A DNA stretch of 64,000 nucleotides from Alentia gelatinosa (lineage: Eukaryota; Annelida; Polychaeta; Phyllodocida; Polynoidae). Under the pieces are notes generated by a model. It saw only the letters and a program-made list of their open reading frames with translations. It was not told where the DNA came from and made no database searches. Position 1 is the stretch's first letter. Each line of letters starts with the position of its first letter. The position numbers and the translations under genes are program-made. Below are positions 55,530 through 64,000 of the stretch, piece after piece. The DNA is taken from assembly GCA_950022655.1 (NCBI GenBank), contig OX465587.1, positions 31,995,716 through 32,059,715 on the forward strand, written 5' to 3'.

Positions 55530-56662
55530 TTAGACGATTCGTAGACCATGATTGTTCAGGAGTTCAATTGTTCTTTGGTCTGATTCTCTCATTCTTTCAA
55601 GGATAAATGAGCAATACTCAAAAAGAGGAATAACATTGGATAAATGAACCTGTTTGGCTGCATCGAGAGTTAGGCAGTAGCGTAGTTTCGAAAATTTTAA
55701 AAGAAGCCCACTGTTTGACTTAACCATGGAATTCGCTTGCTTTGTCCACGTGAGACTAGAGTCAAACACGACACCTAGATACTTATTTACAAAGCACATT
55801 GGTACAAGCGTCCCATGTAGTTGTACTGAGAGCTCAGGGCAAGCGTTCACTTTCCCTTGTGCCCCGAACCACATAACCTTCATCTTATTGGTATTAATGG
55901 TAAGACCATTTTTAGTGCACCAGATACCAGGTTTTGTTAAATCGGCTTGTAGTTTTCGACGTGCCACAAGGGGGTCCCGCTCCCGAACATAGAACACAAG
56001 ATCATCTGCATACCGTAAATAGTCGGAGTGCTTGAAGCAATCACTCAGGTTATTAATAAATAAAATAAAAAGGAGAGGACCCAGAACCGACCCCTGTGGC
56101 ACCCTGACGCTCACATCAGATTCAGCAGATCATGAAAACATATTGGCGATGGTTACTAAGATAACAGGTGATCCATTTTACCAGGTTTTCAGGCATATTG
56201 AGGATGTGTTTCAGCTTAGAAATAAGTAAAAGGTGATACTATCGAAGGCTTTCTTAATATCCACGTAGCAACAGGCCACGAGTTCGCCTGCGCTATGGGA
56301 TTCATAAAGGAATTTACTAAAATTAAAAATGGCGTCGATGGTACTACGGTTAGGGCAGAAGCCATATTGATATTCGCTTAAGATATTGGCGGTTTGATGA
56401 AGTTCATAAATTATACTATGTAATCATTTTCAAAAATTATGCTCTATATATTAAGAAGTGAAATCAGACGCTAGTTATCTAAGGAATGGAGGTTGCCAGC
56501 TTTTGGGATGGGGACAACTTGTGCTGTTTTCCAGGATTCTGGGAAAGTACAGTTTCGAAAAGATAGATTGAGTAAGTGCACAAATTCATTTAAAAGTTTG
56601 GTTAAGCCGAGAACGACTATGGAAGAACAAAGAACCGGGGCAATATCAAGGAGCTGGCACAC
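55530..56662 (-). pseudogene. Decayed LINE reverse transcriptase (CR1/Jockey group)
   Basis: Minus strand. The 5' part (56662-56471) encodes NLSFRNCTFPESWKTAQVVP followed by IPKAGNLHS. Further on, motif A VDIKKAFDS is readable near 56250 despite several stops and frame changes. The last 194 codons (56114-55530) are open with VPQGSVLGPLLFILFINNL, YADDLVFYV and FVNKYLGVVFDSSLTW. 5'-truncated: no endonuclease. Confidence 0.88.
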
Positions 56663-56667
56663 ACACT

Positions 56668-56895
56668 AAGCTTGGTGGCTAAGTTGTAAGGGTGTTCACC
56701 TTGAGCATGGGAGATCAGGCTTCAAACCCTGGTTGCGTCTTACCAAAGACTTACACAAAAATGGTAACCCCTGCCCGTTCGGCTTAACACCCGCCATTAT
56801 GATGAAGAGTAGGGGGCTAGGACCTGAGTGGAAAAATGGCTGTATAGCTGGATTCAGTGATGGTGTACACACAATATTCCCTTAACAAAAATTGC
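56668..56895 (+). mobile_element. tRNA-derived SINE
   Basis: The head has a pol III A box TGGCTAAGTTG (56676-56686) and a B box GGCTTCAAACC (56718-56728), 42 bp apart as in a tRNA. The body after GGTTGCGTCTTACCAAAGAC looks like a conserved SINE core of the kind seen in invertebrate SINEs (recalled, not searched). The tail becomes A-rich near 56885. It abuts the truncated LINE directly. Confidence 0.75.
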
Positions 56896-57311
56896 TAAAA
56901 AAATCGTCAAATGGCTGTAAAGTTCCCCAAAACTGTCCAAACAAACTACACATCTAGGAGGTGTTGTAGCTGCTGGTTATGAATATTCTAATTAATAGAG
57001 AACCCTGAAAAGGTTGGGAATCAGCCGAGTACAGGGCAATGACTGGTCTTGAGCTGAGTGGGCAAAATGGTCATCACTATTTGCATCATGAAGACCTCAG
57101 GCATTTATGCATTGATCAAAGGCGCAAATACCTGGTGCTGGTACCAAGTTATGTTGAGTTTAATAACGAGACTAGTCAAAAGTTGTCCACGATCATTTAA
57201 TAATGAAGGCACCAATCACCAGAAACATCGTAAAGTAAACATTAAGATGGACCGTCCCAAAATAATGAGATGCCAGAATTCTATATACCCTATACAAGGG
57301 CACAAAAACCT
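56896..57311. other. Unassigned interval
   Basis: No feature recognised. Confidence 0.4.
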
Positions 57312-57477
57312 GTAATATGTGAAACCATAGTTATGGTGACAATACGGGGTAGATTTATGAGTTGTTTCGGAGAAAATCGTTCTGAACGAGCTGTTTACGG
57401 TGAGTTCAGAACGAATTTCTCCAAAACAACGAGTAAATCTACCCCGTATTGGCACCATCACTGTTGTTTCATATTAT
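57312..57477. mobile_element. Perfect-looking hairpin element
   Basis: Arms of about 72 bp, including ATGGTGACAATACGGGGTAG and CTACCCCGTATTGGCACCAT, with a short loop GAGCTGTTTACGGTGA. A remnant of one arm is at 8613-8690. Confidence 0.85.
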
Positions 57478-58494
57478 TATATACCTTAATTCGGTCTTAA
57501 TTCGGTAAAACTGACCGTAATTTGATGTTGAAGTTAGTTTTTGCAACTCGCAAAGACGATGTGTACGTTAGCAGACATGCTGGAAGTGGATCACAATGTA
57601 AGTCCGGGCTTAAAAAAATGACGCATTCTGATTGGCCGAGAGGCCCGGGATTCCCCAGAGCGTAGGGAATCCCCTATAGTGACGTCACATACCATAATAT
57701 ACATCTTTCCTCTAGTTAAGTTTACATTTTTTCCTAAATAAAAAAATTTACTTCTTGTGGTTAAAAAACTGTAGATGTGTTGTCTGACACCCCGGGGTGT
57801 CGGACAACATGCTCAGATATAAGTCATGAATCTGGGGTTGTTTCTTATCAATAATTGAGTGGTTTGCTTTGAAAAACAAAGAATTCTATCATTTGATTGA
57901 GAATATAAAGGATTATAGCCACAAATATTATTTTGTCCATTGTTCTGAGTGATTTTAAAAATGTGTTGTCCGACACCCCTCGTGTTGTCCAACACCCCTG
58001 TGTGGCCCAACACCTAAATATGCTCATAGCTTTTGTTTCATATCTAAAATGTGATAGAGATGTTTTGGGTCAAATATAACATATGTCACCATATATATCA
58101 GTTTTTCTCAAATTATAATCTTTTATAACGTTTCTTGAAATTTCAAATATTTTAGGGGGGTGGACAACATGCAGTATTATACACAATTTCAAAAGGCTCA
58201 CAAATCTGAACCATTTGTCTGATTTTGTTGTAATAATGTTTTTCTGGAAGGTACTTGGTAGGAGACTAATATAAAATATATAAAGAAGTATTATTCTAAA
58301 ATTATTTTTTTAGTGTCTGATCCCAGGAAGAAAGCGTAATATAGCAGATTTAAAGAATCCGACCGAGTTAGGGTCGCTGAATGGAATCGGTTATGTGTTG
58401 CTTTGTATCAGAAATATCAACAAAGAACAAAATCATTATTCCCGATAAAGAATTCAGGGAACAGATATAATTCAGCCTCACTCTGTATCATACA
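57478..58494. other. Unassigned interval
   Basis: ACACCCC-type words (GTGTTGTCCGACACCCC, GTGTTGTCCAACACCCC) repeat at about 57780 and 57963-58013. No gene seen. Confidence 0.45.
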
Positions 58495-58575
58495 ATTAGG
58501 AGGGTGGTTGTGGCCCATTAGCTTTTAGGTCAACTCTCGACTGTAGAACCGTCCCAAGGCGCTATAAATATCATG
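58495..58575 (-). repeat. Inverted copy of the LINE fragment flank at 46.5 kb
   Basis: AGGTCAACTCTCGACTGTAG and CCCAAGGCGCTA are the complement of 46520-46570. Confidence 0.75.
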
Positions 58576-59141
58576 TAAGGAGGTCAGGGTGAAGGTCGTG
58601 GTTTGCTCTGAATGCAGTCATTGGCTACTAGGACTACTCTATTCCTTATATGGTAGTTAATACTAGGTGACAACTCCATGCAGATTAGACATGGCACTGA
58701 GGGATTGTTGGCCATCTTGTTTCACTCCATTAATGACAAGACGTCCCTCGGTTCGGAAAACCACAAGACAAGAAATGTTTAGAAATGCTAACTAGACATT
58801 AGTCAGGGGCGTCAGAACATTTTGAAAGGGGAGGGGCGAACTGAAAAATTGCTGACTTTTTTCTTGGTATGAAGTTTGACATTGACCTGGGAGCTGTTTC
58901 AAAAGTCGAGTGAGGTCTTGCCAGCAGCACCTCACATTTTCAAAGCGGGAGGCTGCAACAGTGAGCGGCACTTTGAATCAAAGTGGCAGCAAAACCGCTA
59001 CCAATACCTGCACCCCAACCTCGACAGCGATGCCTCGAAGTGCCATTGATAGCTCTCGCTTTGGCGATGAGAACTATCGTTTAGCACCCTCCCGACTTTT
59101 GAAACAGCTCCCTGTTCCACTGGATTTACCGTAAATCTGTG

Positions 59142-59716
59142 AAAAGTCAGGTCTTAGCCTTCATTACATCTGAAAAAGTCAGACTTTAACATTTTTCCAG
59201 GGTGAAAAGTCACGGCTTAGCTGTCATTGCACGGTAAAATGTCAGACTTTGAAACTTTTCCACTGTGAAAAAATAATGCATTATTGGTCAGAGAGTTTGA
59301 AAAGTCAGAGCCTAGCAGTCATTGCACGGTAAAAGGTCAGACTTTGACAGTTTTCCACAGTGAAAAGTCAGAGCTAACCTGTCATTGCACGGTAAAGGGG
59401 CAGACTTTAGCACTTTTCCACACTGAAAAGTCAGAGCTTAGCTGTCATTGCACGGTAAAAGGTCAGACTTTGACACTTTGGCACGGTCAAAAGTCAGCGC
59501 TTAGGCATCATTGCACGGTAAAAGGTCAGATATTGACACTTTTCCACACTGAAAGGTCAGAGCTTAGCTGTCATTGCACGGTAAAAGGTCAGACATTGAC
59601 ACTTTTCCACGGTGAAAGGTCAGGGCTTAGCCATCATTGTACGGTAAAAGGTCAGACATTAACACTTTTCCACGGTGAAAAGTCAGGGCTTAGCTATCAT
59701 TGCATGCTAAAAAGTC
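59142..59716 (+). repeat. Left array of 63-bp units
   Basis: Unit GGTAAAAGGTCAGACTTTGA, then CACTTTTCCACACTGAAAAG, then TCAGAGCTTAGCTGTCATTG, then CAC. The 63-bp length keeps frames open over many units. Confidence 0.92.
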
Positions 59717-60390
59717 CTTTTACCGTGCAATGACAGCTAAGCTCTGACTTTTCAGTGTGGAAAAAAGTCAATATCTGACCTTTTACCGTGCAATGATGGC
59801 TAAGCCCTGACTTTTTACCGTGCCAAAGGGTCAAAGTCTGACCTTTTACCGTGCAATGACAGCTAAGCTCTGACTTTTCAGTGTGGAAAAGTGCTAAAGT
59901 CTGCCCTTTTACCGTGCAATGACAGGTAAGTTCTGACTTTTCACTGTGGAAAACTGTCAAAGTCTGACCTTTTACCGTGCAATGACTGCTAAGCTCTGAC
60001 TTTTCACCCTGGAAAGGTGTTAATGTCTGACCTTTTACCGTGCAATGACAGCTAAGTTCTGACTTTTCACCGTGGAAAAGTTTCAAACTCTCTGACCTTT
60101 TACCGTGCAATGATGGCTAAGCCCTGACTTTTCACCATGGAAAACTGTCAAAGTCTGACTTTTTAGTGTGCAATGACAGCTAAGCCCCGACTTTTTACCG
60201 TGGAAAAATGTCAAAGTCTGACCGTTTACCGTGCAATGACTGCTAAGCTTTGACTTTTCACAGTGGAAAAGTTTCAAAGTCTGACATTTTACCGTGCAAT
60301 GACAGCTAAGCGGTGACTTTTCACCCTGGAAAAATGTTAAAGTCTGACTTTTTCAGATGTAATGAAGGCTAAGACCTGACTTTTCTGAGA
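59717..60390 (-). repeat. Right array of 63-bp units (inverted)
   Basis: The same unit in reverse complement, slightly longer than the left array. Confidence 0.92.
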
Positions 60391-60722
60391 TTTACGGTAA
60401 ATCCAGTGGAACAGGGAGCTGTTTCAGAAGTCGGGAGGGTGCTAAACGATAGTACTCATTGCCAAAGCGAGAGCTAACAATGGCACTTCGAGGCATCGCT
60501 GTCGAGGTTGGGGTGCAGGTATTGGTAGCGGTTTTGCTGCCGCTTTGATTCAAAGTGCTGCTCGCTGTTGCAGCCTCCTGCTTTGAAAATGTGAGGTGCC
60601 GCTGGCGAGACCTCACTCGACTTTTGAAACAGCTCCCAGGTCAATGTCAAACTTCATACCAAGAAAAAAGTCAGCAATTTTTCAGTTCGCCCCCCCACTT
60701 TCAAAATGTTCTGACGCCCCTG

Positions 60723-61079
60723 CGCCTCGATGATGATTGCAGCCAATCCGAACTTGTGGAGTATTGTCTATTTAATACGATTCTGGATGCAATTATCCCC
60801 ATAGTATGAAATCTAGCACCACCTGATGACGCTGCTGGTGGTTGAATAACTTGCGTACGCTGCCCTAGGTTGACATTTACTGTCCTAGGTTGACATGTAA
60901 CCAAAAGCTACGATTGGTGAATTTAAAGATTGCGGAGATTACCAATTCAGGCCTTAAGAGGTTGTTTAAAAGCTACCTGTAGTAGCAAAGTGTATGTAAC
61001 AACTACAGATAAAATATCAACCACAAATATGCATTATATCTGGAATTATAAAGGAAAAATGGTTGATAACACTGGTTGC
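60723..61079. other. Unassigned interval
   Basis: CCTAGGTTGACATNTA is directly repeated at 60866 and 60883. No gene recognised. Confidence 0.4.
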
Positions 61080-61605
61080 ATTGTGACCTATATAGGGGTG
61101 TATCGTGACCATGGCACCTTTTTCATGCACCCTCCCAACACGACGCGAACCGACATGCACCGTTGTGGTGCCAAAATTGGTTACCCTGCCATAAGTGGTA
61201 ATTATCGCCCACTAGCACTCTCCTCCCTGATCTTTCGCGGCACTAACGCTTGACAAGCGGCCGCAGGAAGTAGAGCGTAGGATAACTGCTAGGAGAGTTA
61301 TTCCACTGAGCCCTCTAGCGGATACAGAGCGGATAATAGAATTTAGACATGAGAATTACATTGTTGTGATATGTTGTAATATGCTTAGTTTCGGCAAATT
61401 TTCACTCTCCAATCGTGGACATCAACACTGCGCATGTTCACGCATGCGCACAAGATACTAGTGGGCGATAATTACCACTTATGGTAGGGTAACCAAATTT
61501 GGCACCACACCGTAAGCTACGATATGCCTCCTAACGCGCTACGATATGGTAATTTTGTATCGGTTCGCTTCGGCGTGTATCGACGTTGGTTGGTGCACGG
61601 TCTAA
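61080..61605. mobile_element. Inverted-repeat element with TAAGTGGTAATTATCGCCCAC arms
   Basis: Strong arms of about 53 bp at 61162-61214 and 61459-61512 enclose about 245 bp of unrelated sequence. Weaker complementarity continues outward (GCGAACCGA and TCGGTTCGC). Confidence 0.75.
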
Positions 61606-63340
61606 AGCAAAAGAGTTTAAATGAAAGTAATAGTCATCAAGGGCACAATCAGCATGGTTTCGAAGCCTGCGAAATGTAAACATACTACATCAATGCAGCT
61701 ATGACGTCGCCGTGACGTCGTCGCATAGCAACCTGCATAGTTGCTAAGAAACCAGCGTGAAACCGGCCGCACAAAACCATGTCAGTTGTAGTTATTCGAT
61801 GAGGTTGGCCCTGGCTTCTTGGACTATGATACTCTCATAGGTAAAAAATCTCCATATCTATTGATATTTGAAGGTATATATATAGGAATAGGGAAAACCA
61901 GTGAATGAAAGTCAAAGTTACGAGGTAAGGCTTGGAAAAATGACTGCACCACCTGCCTGACAACTATAAGCTAGAGGATATACAGTTGTCAGTTTTAGTC
62001 GTCTATTGTGAGCGCTGGGTAAATCGTCTCCACGTTGGTCTTCATGAAATTAGATCCCTTAAAAATTTGATGAAACTCCAAGTCTTGAGCCTTCACTGAA
62101 TGTTTAAAAAAAACAAAAAACTTTTAATTCAGAGATAATTAGTGTCAAAAGTGTCCTGATTCAGTCACAAGCATAGAGCTGTACTAGACTGGAGGCGCGA
62201 CCCCGATTCGGCCGCCGCGCGATGTTGAGTTTGACGTCGTTTTGTGCAACTTACTGTGCCAGCACTTCCGGTTCCGGCGCCGAGTACTGTAAGTCGTAAG
62301 ACTACCGAGGGAAATTTGGTCTAGTTCTGCGAATAATGCACGGATTGTGACAAAAATGTTATCAAATAAAAGCCCAGACTCAGGGGAATGCAGGAATGCA
62401 AAAGTCTCAAAGCTCTTTATGTAGCGTGTTTACCTCGAGATGGTACAGAGCGTGATATTGGCCGTTTTCGCGCTCACCGCTAACTACCCAATATGTGATG
62501 GAAATTGGCAAACATTCATTTCCTCCTTTCGATTATCAAAATATAAACTCACAGATCGTCTTCTGCTTGATTGTAGCTATTTGCTGTTTTTTGCCTCAAG
62601 TCTCTACGTGAATTATCGCTGCATTATGATCCGAGATGCTCATCGTGACTTGCTGTACATAAAGGGAGCTTGCATTAATTATGGGTGGGGAGGAGGGGCC
62701 CATTTTTTGTTGGAATTTTTGGGTATACCAAGAAGTGGGGGGGGGGGGGGGGGAGCAGCATTCAATTAACACTCAACAGTGCTCACTCAACAAGGGAGAG
62801 TGGGGCACCTTGAACTACCTTTTAGTGTTTTCATCCTGATGCTATTTAGACCCAGGGAATTTTATAGTAAATTATTGTAACCAAATATATATGGTACATA
62901 CCCAAATACTTTCAAACAATGCATTCACTCTGAATATATCCGGTGTATTCTGTGTTAAGTCTTGCAATTAGAGGCAAACCGTGTCTTTCTTATTAGATTT
63001 GTATCTAGCAATTTGAAAATATTTTCTTTCAATCATTATCAGTTGTTTATGATTCCTGGTATTTTTAACATATTTTTCACACACCACATGCCCCTGTTCA
63101 TGACATGTTACTTAGTTTGTTCATGTGTAGAAGATTGCATACCCCTGGAAAATGACATGTCTTTTATCATATTTTTTATGTTCAATGGCTGATATTCTTG
63201 AAAAATATCTATCAGAGGGGTACACAGTCATATCCTAACCCTAAAATGACATCTCTTTTTGATATAGACATGTTTTTTTAACATTTTCATTTAATGGAAA
63301 ATATAGTTTTGGGTCTATTTGTAAATGTCCACAGTTTTCA
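61606..63340. other. Unassigned interval
   Basis: No gene recognised. A poly-G run lies at about 62737-62753. Confidence 0.4.
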
Positions 63341-63720
63341 CTCACCTCCGAGATATTACCATATAAGGTTGGATACACATTTATTAACTTGATGAAGTAG
63401 CCCCTATTATATATGAAATTAAAGCACTCAAAAATCTGCATCTGAAACTTTTTAATTTAAGGTTCTAGGTAGACTGTGCTTTCAATGATAAGTAATTGAA
63501 GTTTCAGTTTTTGGTCTCACCTCCGAGATGGCCTCTAAATAAAAAATATGGTTAAATTATCAAAAATAAAAACACACCATTAGAAAGATCCATCAAAATG
63601 AATAATATTCACATTTAAACTTTTACTGCACTTAACATGTTTAAATCTCTAGAAAGCTACAAAGACAAAATTACACCTCCGAGATTTACACCTCCGAGAC
63701 TTTTAACACCTCCAAGATGC
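63341..63720. repeat. Scattered CACCTCCGAGAT motif
   Basis: The 12-mer CACCTCCGAGAT, exact or with one or two changes, occurs five times (about 63344, 63520, 63676, 63689 and 63707). The last three are nearly tandem. Confidence 0.8.
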
Positions 63721-63754
63721 TAATTACAACTATAATACAGTTATAGACCGCACA

Positions 63755-63890
63755 CCTGTGCGGTCCATAACTATCAAAAATGTCCATAACTATCAAAAAT
63801 GACTTGGTTTGAGACTTATGGACATTTGTCATGTCCATAACTATCAAAATGTCCATAAGTATCAAAAAATGTCCATAACTATCAAAACCT
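63755..63890. repeat. GTCCATAACTATCAAAAAT tandem repeat
   Basis: Five units of 18-20 bp (63755, 63773, 63834, 63851, 63870), with an inverted TATGGACAT between the second and third and a GCACACCTGTGCGG palindrome just before the array. Confidence 0.85.
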
Positions 63891-64000
63891 GCTTAAACAA
63901 ATGCGTTACCCATTTGCGTTACATTGAGTTACTCAAACCATATTACGCTATCTAAGAAAACGTTACTGATCTGGTATCATTACAGTTACCGCATTACTGT

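Larger units (their letters stand above)
58804..60722. mobile_element. Foldback transposon with mirrored 63-bp tandem arrays
   Basis: About 1.92 kb and almost entirely self-complementary. Termini are CAGGGGCGTCAGAACATTTTG and its complement, resembling hAT-type ends. Each side has a unique arm of about 330 bp (58804-59140, 60391-60722) and an array of about ten 63-bp units. The arrays meet near 59717 with practically no loop. No transposase is encoded. The flanking 8 bp do not match, so no target duplication is visible. Confidence 0.9.

Noticed and set aside
59284..60277. Repeat proteins with a SELSCHCTVKGQTLTLFH unit
   Set aside because: The 63-bp unit is a multiple of three, and equal frames exist on both strands in the mirrored arrays. 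This is better explained by foldback DNA than by a protein.
58796..60730. 8-bp target duplication of the foldback element
   Set aside because: The flanks ACATTAGT and CGCCTCGA do not match.
60930..61253. 107-aa frame
   Set aside because: It runs through the arm of an inverted repeat and has no recognisable domain.
62440..62769. 109-aa frame with Gly-rich end
   Set aside because: The end is a poly-G run and no family motif is present.

Overview
This window looks like a gene-poor, repeat-dense piece of an animal nuclear genome. It is AT-rich with no bacterial-type operons. It holds LINEs, a Gypsy-type LTR retrotransposon, a tRNA-derived SINE, many palindromic non-autonomous DNA elements and minisatellites. 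The mix resembles marine invertebrates, perhaps a lophotrochozoan, but the sequence does not fix the taxon. No intact host gene was recognised.

Layout. 0-4 kb: a palindromic element and a C-rich minisatellite with a higher-order duplication. 4-12 kb: palindromic or TIR elements. 13-16.4 kb: a decayed Jockey/CR1-group LINE. 16.5-31.5 kb: more short elements, among them five copies across the window of one two-hairpin family, plus a broken reading frame with an AT-hook (26.4-27.2 kb, minus). 32.4-43.8 kb: a complete Gypsy element on the minus strand with 98% identical LTRs, a TAAT target duplication, a tRNA-His-type primer site, a broken gag-pol, and an uninterrupted 872-codon ORF in the position where env would lie. 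44.6-47.1 kb: TIR elements and a nested palindrome. 47.56-52.65 kb: a LINE that appears intact, with three ORFs: a NADAR-domain protein, an SGNH-hydrolase-like protein and a 947-aa endonuclease-reverse transcriptase, followed by a 3' hairpin, AATAAA and poly(A). 54-57.5 kb: a decayed LINE on the minus strand abutting a tRNA-derived SINE, and a hairpin element. 58.8-60.7 kb: a 1.9-kb foldback transposon with mirrored arrays of 63-bp units. 61-64 kb: one more inverted repeat and short tandem motifs.

The two systems most worth pursuing are the NADAR + SGNH + EN/RT LINE, which carries a predicted ADP-ribose-processing enzyme inside a retrotransposon, and the Gypsy element's large zinc-finger-like third ORF. 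Both are read from motifs by eye; no database search was run.
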